Source of the DNA: Cylindrotheca closterium
Taxonomy: Eukaryota > Bacillariophyta > Bacillariophyceae > Bacillariales > Bacillariaceae
NCBI GenBank assembly: GCA_933822405.4
Contig: CAKOGP040002313.1
Span: forward strand, 195,118 to 259,117
Length of the DNA stretch: 64,000 nucleotides
Direction of reading: 5' to 3'
The notes under the pieces were generated by a model, which worked only from the letters and a program-made list of their open reading frames with translations, did not search any database and had not been told where the DNA came from. Every line of letters starts with the position of its first letter. Positions within the stretch are counted from its first letter, which is position 1. This document shows positions 19,758 through 29,700 of the stretch, in pieces. A program made the position numbers and the translations under genes.

Positions 19758-20828
19758 CGCAGGGAAGTGCAAGTATAAGTTTCACAAAAGGTAGGTGGGC
19801 ACATCAACAAGTATGTCGCTATGATTACAAGAGTTGAGACATCCTAGCCGTAATGTTCAAGACTGGAAAATAATGTATCATACTGGGATTATTACATGTT
19901 GCTTTCCACATGTTATATTACTGCATTACTGTATCATTAATAATCAATATTTGGGCATGTTGAATTTTTGTTTCATGACAAAATAGTAAGATTCATTCCA
20001 TGAACAAGAAAGAGATCTACCTGGCCTACCTACCTATTGGTTCGGTCAGAAATTATTCTGTACCAGCAGAGTTCGTACCAGATACTGCATGATCGGTCCT
20101 TATTACTGCATTATTGTATAAGTAATAATTAATAGTTGGGCATTTTAAGACTTTGTTGTAATCATAATATACATGACAAAATAGTAAGATTCATTCCATG
20201 AACAAGAAGTCTACCTGGCCTACCTACCCATTGGTTCGGTCAGAAATGATCCTATACGAGCAGCGTTCGTACCAGGTACTGCATGATCGGTCTTTCTCCG
20301 AAAGAGTGACCCGTGAACCATGAACGATATCTGACTAATCATATGCCATATGTTATCATCCTACAAACTAAATACATCTTTACATGCTATAATATATTTA
20401 TCGCTTGTTTGATTGGAGTTAGGTCCTATGTACTGGTTCCATTGTGCCATAATATTATAATAAAAAAATATAATACCTCTTCAATGATGGCAACAGAATT
20501 GAAATTCTTGTTGTCTCATATCATTCATGGACAATGCTGGATAGAATTCTCTTCGATCCTGCAGCACACTTACACTTTCCCCACAAACAACAACATTGTA
20601 GCCAGCTAGCCTATTTCTTTTTTTCTTTCTTTTCCATTTCCAAAGAAAAAAGAAAGACGACTGCTGACTACCAAATCATCACGGATATCCGAGAGGCTGT
20701 TATACCACAACCTCCCGGATTAACCTCACCCTCTTCGAGTGGTGCGTCGTGCTGGTCTGTGATATTTTAAAAAAATGTTTGGGCAGGCAACAAGACACAA
20801 TCGCAAGAATAAGCCATTTTCCAACAAT
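19758..20828. other. Intergenic, largely a tandem duplication
   Basis: Between the convergent bZIP and VIMP-like genes. About 380 bp is a two-copy imperfect tandem repeat (separate entry). The remainder is A/T-rich with no coding signal. A (T)n/(A)n-rich patch sits at about 20608-20655. Confidence 0.45.
19916..20293. repeat. Two-copy imperfect tandem duplication, unit about 185-198 bp
   Basis: Copy 1 (about 19916-20099) and copy 2 (about 20101-20293) share catgacaaaatagtaagatt, attccatgaacaagaa, attggttcggtcagaaat and actgcatgatcggtc in the same order. The offset between matching anchors varies from 185 to 198, so both indels and substitutions have accumulated. No coding potential was seen. 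Confidence 0.85.
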
Positions 20829-21377
20829 CTAAATTCCAAACGCGTGTGTTGCTGTTGTTGTTACGAACCTAAATCCATTCGAATGACCTGACCATGGTTG
20901 CATGGGATTGTACGCACAGCTAGCACCACTAGCACTAGCACTAGGACTAGTACTAGCACTAGCACTACCATTGCCTAATACGTCTCCCTTTTTCTTCTTA
21001 TTTTGGGCCACTTGATTCTTCCGGTCCTTTTCGTTTTGTTGTTTTTCCTTGCGCAATTTGGCAGCTTCGAGTGCCCGTTGGTTGGCCAATTGTTGTTGAC
21101 GTTCCCGCACTGCCATTAAATGTTCATCTCGGGTTAATTTGTTTTTGGTGGATGTCGTCTCGGATGCAGCAGCAGATTCAGTAGTAGTAGTGGTGGTAGC
21201 AGCTGCGGTTGGTCGTGATTGACTCAAGGTATACCCCTGATCTTGTTGTTTCCGATTCTTGAGATAATAAACCAAGGCTCCAATTATGATCAGTTGAATC
21301 GCGTTCTCCCTGACGTAGTCCGTACAAGCATCAATGGAACTATTGAGAAAGCGAATCCCATCGTTGATTGTGTCCAT
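20829..21377 (-). CDS. VIMP / selenoprotein S-like ER membrane protein (no selenocysteine visible)
   Basis: I chose ATG at 21377 (MDTINDGIRF); the frame extends upstream only through the CT microsatellite. This gives 182 residues. One N-terminal membrane segment (NAIQLIIIGALVYYL) is followed by a Thr/Ala linker, then a basic coiled coil (MAVRERQQQLANQRALEAAK) and a Ser-rich tail with AYNPMQPWSG near the end. The order (membrane helix, Arg/Lys/Glu helix with ALEAAKLR, then a YNP motif near the C-terminus) matches VIMP/SelS, the ER adaptor linking Derlin to p97 in ER-associated degradation. I see no TGA in the frame, so no Sec. The tail GFRFVTTTATHAFGI differs from the SelS end; an unrecognised 3' splice could change it. 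It shares its upstream region with PLAA, also a p97 cofactor. Confidence 0.5.
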   Translation of the reverse strand: MDTINDGIRFLNSSIDACTDYVRENAIQLIIIGALVYYLKNRKQQDQGYTLSQSRPTAAATTTTTTESAAASETTSTKNKLTRDEHLMAVRERQQQLANQRALEAAKLRKEKQQNEKDRKNQVAQNKKKKGDVLGNGSASASTSPSASASGASCAYNPMQPWSGHSNGFRFVTTTATHAFGI

Positions 21378-21406
21378 AGCACAGAATCTCTCAATGATGT
21401 ATGCAC

Positions 21407-21441
<35 letters not shown>

Positions 21442-21700
21442 ATTAATGAGCACACTTCCGTTGAGTGGAAGTTGGAAATGCAGGAAGGAACGGAAAAGAA
21501 AAAAGAAAGAAACAAGCAAACAAACAAAAGTGTTTACCACAAAATCGACTCCCGCGACTGCTTTCTTCCACAGACTTCCAGAGCGATCCGACTCGAACAA
21601 CCACCAAAACATTTCTGGTTTGCAAACACTCTTGTGCTCCCTGCCTGTACCATTTTCCATATATATATTCATTAACTACAACAATAACAACACTACAAAA
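21378..21700. promoter_or_regulatory. Shared divergent promoter region of the VIMP-like and PLAA genes
   Basis: These 323 bp separate the two start codons. They contain an uninterrupted (AG)13 tract (21415-21440) just upstream of the VIMP-like start, plus an A-rich region (about 21490-21530). CT/GA tracts are common promoter-proximal elements in many eukaryotes; a role here is inference. Confidence 0.5.
21415..21440. repeat. (AG)13 microsatellite
   Basis: A perfect AG dinucleotide tract lies in the divergent promoter, 38 bp upstream of the VIMP-like ATG on the opposite strand. Confidence 0.95.
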
Positions 21701-24061
21701 ATGCAAGCCGATTGGGAATTATCGCAGCAATTCATTTCCGACAGTCAAGGAATCCGTGCCGCGTGTCCTCTCGCCTCGTCCAACCAAGATTCGGATGAAT
21801 TCATGCTCGTGACGGGCAATCAAGGCGGGGGCCTTTGCGAATTTGGAATCACCTCTAGTTCCTTGAATCCAATTAGTTACCAGCACAACCATGCTATTAC
21901 AGCCATATTGTCTACTTCTGAACCAGAAGCAGAAAATCAAAGGTACATTACCGGATGCAAGGACGCTATGATTCGAGTCTTTAGTCGACAACACGAATTG
22001 ATGGCCACGCTCAAGGGACACGAAAAGACGGTTTCCAGTTTGGCCTTTGCCTCTACTAGCGAAAACAAGCAATTTCTAGTGTCGGGATCTTGGGATGGGA
22101 CGGCCAAGGTTTGGGATTTGGAACGTCAAATGATGGTGGCCACTCTGCCCGGCCACGAAAACACCGTCAGTGTGACGGGACTGACTTCGAAGGACCCAAA
22201 CTATTTGCAAATTGCGACGGGATCGGCAGGGATTGCCCAAGGCAATATGATATCGGGCCACACGGTGCGAATATGGTCGGTCGATGTCAAGACGAGTGAG
22301 GTTTCCTGTTTGAAGAAAGTCGCCAATGACCACGAGGGACCGATTCGAAATATTTTGGCCTTGAATGAAACTTGTTTGGCAACTTGCTCTAATGATGGTA
22401 CGGTCAAATTGCGATCGCCCGAAACTGGAACAGCCTTGTCGACCTTGCAATTTGTCCCGCAACAACAGCAGCAGCATCCACCCATGCTGTTGTCCGTCGC
22501 CAAGGCGGGGGAGGATTCCATTGTGGCCTCGGCCGAAGATGGACACGTGGTGGTCTTTAACTTACAAGGAGCTGGAGAGCCACAAATCTTGTTGCATCCG
22601 GCCTGTGTTTGGAATGTCGTTGGTTTGCCAAATGGGGACATTTGCACCTGTTGCGACGATGGAACTCTAAGGGTGTTTACTCTCAATTCGGATCGCATGG
22701 CGCCTCTACAGGAACGAGAAACGTATGCCCAATTGGTGCAAGAGGCACACCAGAAAAAGGGATCTGGGCCTACTCCAGAAGAAATTGCCAAATTGCCGCT
22801 CTGGGAACAGAATTTGCAAGTCCGAGGCAACTCGGAAGGACAAGTCCATGTTTTCAACAAGGGTGGTGTTGCCATTGCTGCCCAATGGAGTGCTGCTTCT
22901 CAATCTTGGGTGGAAGTCGGTCAAGTCATGGGAAATGCGGGTGACGGTGGTGCTATTGATGGGGTTACCTATGATCACGTGTATCCCATTGAAGTCGATC
23001 AAACGGGAGGAGGTGTGGCAAAATTGCAGATCGGATACAACAATGGCGAGAATCCGTTTGTGGCGGCTCAACGATTTATTGATGCCTACATGCTGCCTCA
23101 ACATCACTTGAATGACATTGCCAATTACATTCAACAACGGGCAGGAGCGGCAGCTCCATCACTTGGAGGTGCTGCTGGGGCTCCTGGTGGTTCGGCGTCG
23201 GTCGCCACGACGGGAATTCCTATGGTATCCTATCAACACTTGCCCATGCCGGGATACAAGTCCTTTGAATTGTCGGCCAAGTCGGCGGCCACGACCATGG
23301 AAAAGATGAAAGCCAAAATCAAGGGTTTTGGGAAATTGTCCGAGGAACAATTGCAACAGATTGAGTCCTTGGCGAGTACACTCACTGCCACGAGTCGATA
23401 CCATGCCTCCCAAATACAGGCTGCGGAATTGAATGCCATTATTAACATGCTAGAGACATTTGCACCATCCGAAGCCTTTCCGGCATTGGATTTGGCACGA
23501 TTGGCAGTCGCACATCCTCACGGAGCGGCAGAGAGTAATGCTGTCTTTTGGGACAAGGTTGTGGTCAAGGCGCTGAGTATGTGCCAAGATACGAGTACTT
23601 TGGAGGGTCCTGTGGCAGTGGCCATTCCCATGCTGTCAATCCGATTGTTTGCAAATTCATTTCGAGGTGGTCCGGGATCGCAATTGGCCGTGGTGGGCCA
23701 TTTGGATGACATTTTGACCTGTGTCGATTCCTTTGTGGCCTCGTCGAACAAGAATGTCCGATTGGCAGTGGCCACTCTTTTGTACAACATCGCACATTAC
23801 ATTCACACAAAGGCACAGGACGATTCTACTATCGCTTCCAGGGTCATTACTTGTGCGGATGCCATTTTGAAGGCGAGAACCTACGAGGCAGAAGCCATTA
23901 CCCGCGTCTTGATTGCTGCTGGAACCGTGGCTCTTGCAAATCCACAAGCCAAAGAGACGGCCAAGTCAATTTTCATGGTCAGTCGGGTGGAAATGTCGGC
24001 CTCGCCACATGGACATGTGGCAAAGGCTGTCGCCAAGGAAGTGTACAACGCAATGCAATAG
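21701..24061 (+). CDS. PLAA / Ufd3 (Doa1)-type ubiquitin-binding p97 cofactor
   Basis: ATG 21701 gives 786 residues, with no introns. The N-terminal half is a WD40 propeller (repeats such as FLVSGSWDGTAKVWDLERQ and TCLATCSNDGTVKLRSPET). Next comes the PFU domain (about 420-480; YDHVYPIEVDQTGGGVAKLQ, then GENPFVAAQRFI), which binds ubiquitin. The C-terminal PUL domain (about 590-786) is an armadillo-like array that binds the C-terminus of Cdc48/p97. All three domains are in the order known for yeast Doa1 and human PLAA, and the length fits (715-795). The protein controls ubiquitin homeostasis and endosomal or mitochondrial degradation with p97. A Gly/Ala-rich linker lies between PFU and PUL. 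It is divergently paired with the VIMP-like gene. Confidence 0.93.
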   Translation: MQADWELSQQFISDSQGIRAACPLASSNQDSDEFMLVTGNQGGGLCEFGITSSSLNPISYQHNHAITAILSTSEPEAENQRYITGCKDAMIRVFSRQHELMATLKGHEKTVSSLAFASTSENKQFLVSGSWDGTAKVWDLERQMMVATLPGHENTVSVTGLTSKDPNYLQIATGSAGIAQGNMISGHTVRIWSVDVKTSEVSCLKKVANDHEGPIRNILALNETCLATCSNDGTVKLRSPETGTALSTLQFVPQQQQQHPPMLLSVAKAGEDSIVASAEDGHVVVFNLQGAGEPQILLHPACVWNVVGLPNGDICTCCDDGTLRVFTLNSDRMAPLQERETYAQLVQEAHQKKGSGPTPEEIAKLPLWEQNLQVRGNSEGQVHVFNKGGVAIAAQWSAASQSWVEVGQVMGNAGDGGAIDGVTYDHVYPIEVDQTGGGVAKLQIGYNNGENPFVAAQRFIDAYMLPQHHLNDIANYIQQRAGAAAPSLGGAAGAPGGSASVATTGIPMVSYQHLPMPGYKSFELSAKSAATTMEKMKAKIKGFGKLSEEQLQQIESLASTLTATSRYHASQIQAAELNAIINMLETFAPSEAFPALDLARLAVAHPHGAAESNAVFWDKVVVKALSMCQDTSTLEGPVAVAIPMLSIRLFANSFRGGPGSQLAVVGHLDDILTCVDSFVASSNKNVRLAVATLLYNIAHYIHTKAQDDSTIASRVITCADAILKARTYEAEAITRVLIAAGTVALANPQAKETAKSIFMVSRVEMSASPHGHVAKAVAKEVYNAMQ

Positions 24062-24174
24062 TACTGTAATAGTTTTATAAAAGTATTCTATCCAAACGAC
24101 TACTAGGCCTAGTCCTACGGTATTGTATGTGATAAAATACAGTTTCTAGCGACTAGTCTATCATTAATTATAGT

Positions 24175-25284
24175 TTACATTGACTTTCGAATTTGTTGCA
24201 CCATTGCACGGACATTTAGATTCGGGCAGTTGGCATCGGCAAGGGTGAGGCTCTTTTCAAACTCGACGTCGTTAATGTTGATGGCAAATATCAGCAGTTT
24301 GAAATATGCCTCAAATTCGGTTGTCAATGCCACACAGAGTTTTTGCCGTCCATCTACACTGATATCTCGGGTTACTGGAAGTACAATGCCAGAGACGTTG
24401 CGTAGATTGGAAAAGTCTCGAGGTACTACAACCTCCTCTGTCTGCCCCAACAACTTGTTCACTTGTCTCCAGTCGTCCCACATGTACTCCTGGCGAAGGA
24501 CATAGATCTTTCGCCGAGGCTCCATTGGTAATTTGGTGTAGAGTATATTGCGATAGTTGAAGAATAAATGAGAAAAGAGCCGAACCTTTCCATGGAGGAC
24601 AGCACAAGCCAAGCCAGTGCAATCATCAGCGACAACGTCCCTTTGATGATAGGGATAGTTGCAATTGGTCGAGCTTCCCTGCATAAGTTGTGCAAAGTCT
24701 TCTAATTTGGGAAAACAGGCATATGCCAGTGGCCCATAGTAGAGCTGTTTCTTTGTTTGTCGCAGTTGGTATACCTCAGCATTTCGCGGGTGGTGATATA
24801 ATAAGGAGCTGACTGATCGATCAAAAGGATCACGAATCGAAATGATAAATGCTTCATGTTTCGTTTCTGGAAGTCTCCAAAAGTCTGGAACATGATAGTA
24901 ATGCTCCACATATTTCGATACCACTGTTTCATGGGTGATGTTCCTGCAGGACCCTTCCACAAAGGATGTGCATCCATTCCGCAACAATGTCGATATCGTC
25001 GAACCACCAGTCTTGCCGATGTGCACAAAACCAGCTGTATGAAAGGAAGATTCTCTCGGTGGCATAGTTGGCTCTTTATAACCTTTTCCATCACTGCCAT
25101 TCGCGGCTGTTTCTGCAGTAGCGCCACTGTCCTTAAAAAAAGGAATGTGATGATAGATGAAAAATGCTTCACCCAGAACCGCTGCCAGAATCACTGTCCA
25201 AAGGCAGGAAGCTCCAAGCCTCCACCGAGACCATCTTCTACTAGAGGCCTTTTTGTTCAGTGAAGGCTGGTTTTGGCGCATCAT
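24175..25284 (-). CDS. Golgi-type type II membrane sulfotransferase
   Basis: ATG 25284 (MMRQNQ) gives 369 residues. A short basic cytosolic tail is followed by one membrane anchor (ASCLWTVILAAVLGEAFFIY) and a luminal domain, which is type II topology. The PAPS-binding 5'-phosphosulfate loop is seen as HIGKTGGSTI and the 3'-phosphate motif as SIRDPFDRSVSSLLYHH. Both are characteristic of the Sulfotransfer_2/3 group that modifies carbohydrates. Several Cys residues probably form disulfides. The acceptor is unknown; diatoms make sulfated polysaccharides, so a role in these is plausible but inferred. The gene converges with PLAA, with 113 bp between stops. Confidence 0.8.
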   Translation of the reverse strand: MMRQNQPSLNKKASSRRWSRWRLGASCLWTVILAAVLGEAFFIYHHIPFFKDSGATAETAANGSDGKGYKEPTMPPRESSFHTAGFVHIGKTGGSTISTLLRNGCTSFVEGSCRNITHETVVSKYVEHYYHVPDFWRLPETKHEAFIISIRDPFDRSVSSLLYHHPRNAEVYQLRQTKKQLYYGPLAYACFPKLEDFAQLMQGSSTNCNYPYHQRDVVADDCTGLACAVLHGKVRLFSHLFFNYRNILYTKLPMEPRRKIYVLRQEYMWDDWRQVNKLLGQTEEVVVPRDFSNLRNVSGIVLPVTRDISVDGRQKLCVALTTEFEAYFKLLIFAININDVEFEKSLTLADANCPNLNVRAMVQQIRKSM

Positions 25285-25522
25285 CTTTGCAACATTTTCA
25301 AGTTCGAAGGTTGCGAAGTTAGCGGAAGTGTTGGTATTTGAGAGTTGTGTTCATTTCATTTCATTTTGGGCTGGTTTGTTCGACTCCTCTGATTAAATTC
25401 TTTTAAAAAAAGGCATGTTTCCACACGTTAACCTCCATACCTTTAGTAACAAAGACTATGAAATTCCAGCTACCCCGATTGACAAGGAACTAAACATATT
25501 ACTACTATAGGATATCCTAGTC

Positions 25523-26575
25523 CTAGTGTAAGTACTTGTTGAAGAAGTCAATCTGTTTTGATAGCATGGTTTTCAGAGGCTCCCCATCATAAATGTCAAA
25601 ATGGCCCAAATTTGGAAAAACAAAGAGCTCTGCGTTCTTGATACGTTCCTTGGCAGCTTGGACAAACTTCGCCGGACATAAAGTGTCATTCTCTACTGCG
25701 ATGAGTAGGACGGGAAGATTGACTCTCGAAAGTGAGCTCAATGGACGATAGAAAAGAATGTGCATCCCAGACTCTGTAGTGGCGGCATTCTTCCACCCAC
25801 CAGAAACTTCGCCACCTGGATTGAGAATGCCTAGATATCCAGCCGTATCACCTGGATTCTGCATCAGAGCGGCCGATCCTGGCTCGCCGACAATGGGAAA
25901 ATAGCTTTCCTTTCGGAGAACCACCTTGGACACACTCCATTTTAGGAGGCCTGCCAAGTATTTGACCACACTCTTGCCTGTTGTCACCGGTAGATTCATC
26001 ATCCCCACAATTATCGTCTCTAGTGCACTCGCAATATGTGGAACTTGCGAAATGACGGCGCGTATTGAGGGATCCGAATTAATGGCGGCCATCAGTACAT
26101 GGCCCCCGCCTAGAGAGGTCCCCCAGAGCCCTATCCTGGAAGCATCTACGCCTCTCTTGGTCCCTTCTTCGTTGATCATGGCAATGGCTGCCTGAATATC
26201 CGCAACATGGTTAGTAGGATGAATCTGATGCCTTGGAAGGCCGTCACTTTGGCCAAATGTTGCATAGTCAAACGTCACTACGGCATATCCAGCTTCTTGA
26301 AAGGCTGACACAAAGGGACTCAGACTCTTTCCTTGAATCAACCCAAGACCATGTGCCAAGAGAATGACTGGTGGAGCCTCGCCGTCGCTCTTGCTGGGAA
26401 GATTCCAGTGTCCTGTCAACATAGTGTTATTGTCGCCACCAACGAAGCGTACAGTCGTTTCCGACTCAGCGTCATTATTGTCACTGAATGGAATGAAGTC
26501 TGGCTTCTCTGGGGCAATGGTAAACGCTATTGCGATCAAGGCTGCCAGAAATGCAGTGATGAGTGTCCATTTCAT
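25523..26575 (-). CDS. Alpha/beta hydrolase, membrane-anchored or secreted
   Basis: ATG 26575 gives 350 residues. The N-terminus is hydrophobic (MKWTLITAFLAALIAIAFTI), a signal peptide or anchor. The fold is clear: an oxyanion segment LLAHGLGLIQ, the nucleophile elbow GTSLGGG (Ser in G-x-S-x-G), an acid in ENDTLCP and the catalytic His in LGHFDIYDG near the end. The nearest groups are the serine aminopeptidase S33/YqkD-like and dienelactone hydrolase-like families. The substrate is probably an ester or acyl group and cannot be fixed from sequence. The start lies 180 bp from that of the divergent 1,668-residue gene. Confidence 0.85.
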   Translation of the reverse strand: MKWTLITAFLAALIAIAFTIAPEKPDFIPFSDNNDAESETTVRFVGGDNNTMLTGHWNLPSKSDGEAPPVILLAHGLGLIQGKSLSPFVSAFQEAGYAVVTFDYATFGQSDGLPRHQIHPTNHVADIQAAIAMINEEGTKRGVDASRIGLWGTSLGGGHVLMAAINSDPSIRAVISQVPHIASALETIIVGMMNLPVTTGKSVVKYLAGLLKWSVSKVVLRKESYFPIVGEPGSAALMQNPGDTAGYLGILNPGGEVSGGWKNAATTESGMHILFYRPLSSLSRVNLPVLLIAVENDTLCPAKFVQAAKERIKNAELFVFPNLGHFDIYDGEPLKTMLSKQIDFFNKYLH

Positions 26576-26755
26576 CTTTGATCGTCGAATGGCAATGTGT
26601 TAATGTGTTTTGGTAAAAAAACGCGTTTGCAACTAAAGGAGTACTTTCGGTATCGACTAGACCGAATGAATGAACTACGAAGACGTCAAAAATGATACAT
26701 GCAACTGACAAACTAGGTGCAAACCAGCAACAACAATGTGTCTGCGACCTCAAAG
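26576..26755. promoter_or_regulatory. Shared divergent promoter region (hydrolase / 1,668-residue protein)
   Basis: Only 180 bp separates the two start codons, so core promoters and both 5' UTRs must be packed into it. No clear TATA box was seen. Confidence 0.45.
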
Positions 26756-29700
26756 ATGGAGATTCCAGACAAGTTGTTGGTTGAAATAGGAAAGGCTGTA
26801 GGGATAGGGAACAAGAAGAAGATAAATTCGCTCTTGGGATGCCGGCTACAGGCAGAAGAAGTCCAATCATCGTTCGATTCAGAGTTGCTGCCCTCCACCG
26901 ATAGGGCGAGCGCATTGCTGGGCATTTTTGTTTCCTCAGTCCAGAAAGATCGCTCCAGCAATGATATTATTTCAACTGTGGAATGTTTGCAGGCACTACT
27001 AATGGTTGCCCCGTCTTTTGAGACTCCCTTTGAAGCTACCTACATTTTTTTGCGTCATGCAAAGAAAGTAGATCTTACTGATCTCTACCTTTGTGTTTCA
27101 AGCATACAACAATTCTTCCAAGAAACAATGAGTGCATGGTCAGTCAAAATAAGTCCGCAATCCGTAGAAGGAACTGAAGTTGAAGGCTCGCGAACATGGT
27201 GGAGACGATTTGCAGATGCCACTGCTCTGATGATATACTCTCATGCTGACGATGATAACTATGATCTCATTTTCCAGCTATTTTCTGGTCTGTTGCAATC
27301 CATATTTGCTTCAACACGGTCCATGGATATTCAAAGTTTTGAGGCTGCCGTACAGGCTGCATTCCATTCCAAAAGAAACGGTGCAAGCATTATTCAAGTC
27401 CTTCGACTCGCTATCATCACGTTGCCTTTTCTACGGCCTATAGAAATCGAGAAAATCCAACGGTCCATATCCAACCAACTTTCTTCAAACACATCCAGGC
27501 ATTTGAATGGCATCCCAGTAACTCTCCAACATTGCATGGAGCTTGTCGCATCTATACTACAGACTTCGTTTGTCAACGAGACAGAAGAAGTCCAACATGA
27601 AGCAATAAGTCGTTGGAAAGAGATGATTTTGCAAGCAATGATCATGGCTTCAGCTGACAGTAAAGTGTATGCTGATTCCACTAGGATGATTGTAACAGGG
27701 CTCCAAGAAATGGATGTGGCAACCATGACACTCTGGTGCAGTGCTCCAATCGCAGGAGATGTTGACAATTTTTTCCGATTTGAATTGGCATCACTGTCTC
27801 TTCTTGCTGCCTATTCCAGTGACATTGATGCAGTTCAAGTGGCACTCGACGATAGTGTTGACCATGACACTTTGGAGCAAAGTCCTATGATCGCCAGCTC
27901 GGGTGACAAAGTATTAGCTGCTCTGTTTCCTGAAAGCCCAATGATGAATGGAATCAAGCTCGAAGAAGCCAAGGTACAGAGCGAGTTGCTTCCAGTACTC
28001 GATGGGGCTAAATATGTTGGTGAAGGGTTGTTTCAGGACAAAACTGGCGATCCCATTGAACCTATTTTGCCCATTGCGAGCATCTTGCGAAATAGTATCA
28101 CTAGGATCAAGGATCATGATTTGTCCATAAAAGTCGAACAACCAGAGTCCTCCATTGGCAGGCGTTTGCTATGGGTATTAGACAATCTAGTCGAGAGAAA
28201 GGAGCAGACCCAGTGTAATCGGACCGCCTTATTCTGCTTTGCGAGTTTGTCAATTCTGTACATGGAAGTGACGTCGAGTCGAACGGAAGTGGTTCTGAGA
28301 ATACACAAGCTTCTGTATGATTCAACAGCAAACGCAGGTTCTTGGACTTACCGCGTCGGTTATGCTCTAGTCAACTTGATTGTGCGGTCGCTGCAGAAAT
28401 CCCATTCTTTATCAAAGAGAACTAAGACCGAAGTATCAAATGACTTCGATCCCCTTCTTGAGTTGATCAATGATTCCCTCCCTATTCACGTGTTTTCACA
28501 TTTGGTACGGCTGCTGGCACCAACAACTTCGCAAGCAAGGAAGAGAATACTTGACGTGTCAAAGCTTTTTCTTGGCTCCTTGTATACGAGCTCTTGTGAT
28601 TCTGGACTGCCGCAATCTAGGGCAAGGGCGGGCATGCTTGGCATTCTTGAGTTGCTCCAAGGGCCGCAGGGTTGGTGGACTCTGCAGTATGAAGCCTGGA
28701 GGCTTTTGTCAAACGCAATAGTATTTGACGCACCTCATTTGTCTTTTTCGAACCGTTCGTGGATATATGGTCAAATTGCAGATCTATTAGAGCATGATGA
28801 GTTTGACGAGCTTGCCGCCTACCATTTTCTCCGAGCTATGACTGTTCGAGCTTCCTACTACTTCACTAAGGATCCGAAGACTGGAAGCACGTCTTTTGTT
28901 CTCAGACGTGCATTCACGCCTACACCCGTCCCGCAGTCACCCCACAACTTGGAAGAAAGGCAAACCGAAGACATTGTGTTCCTATTTCGACTACAACTGT
29001 CTCTTCTGCAATACGCCTTAAGCCCCCCTGACAGATTATCATCAGGTAGCAGGTATGCAAAGGAGAACTTTGCCAGGGCACGCGAAGCTTTGCTCTCGAC
29101 AATCCTAACGCCCACAGATGGCCTTGTACAAATGAAAGAGTTGTGTAACGAATCCGCATCAATTGAAGGCGTTGACGACCCCTGGACACTATGTCTTAAC
29201 ACTGTGATGTGTCAATTCTCGATCATGCTAGCTGCCCTTTTGGATGGACCAAACCGTGTTGCCACTGCTACACCGAAAGATGAATCGGTAGATTTGGAGT
29301 TGGAAACTATGATAAAAAAGATCATTTCTCAAGAACAGGCCGCTCTGGAAGATGAAGATACCCCACAAGTAGATCCACATCCACTTTGGTTGGAGCGAGA
29401 AGGTTTGCCACTTTCACTATTCAACGGAGAGCCAGATTTCGAAACCAACGATGTTGCAAAGATTCAGGTATCTTTGCTTGAATTTTCAATTGTTCTTGCG
29501 CTGACTCCAAAACTCCCATTGTACGGCCACCCATACATTGATTTCCTCCACAGACGCGTGGTTCAAGCTGTTGGCGAACTTGTCGAACAGAAGTGGTCGC
29601 TTTGTGCGGGTAGCAAAGGCAGAATCCGCTTGGGTCCTGAAACGTTACAATCTACAGCTGCTCAATTTTTGTCTTTGTCTGGCCGAGTCATTCGAAATCA

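Noticed and set aside
21401..21700. Upstream extension of the PLAA frame through the AG microsatellite
   Set aside because: It encodes a repetitive Glu/Arg run from the AG tract; homologues start near MQADWELSQQF at 21701.
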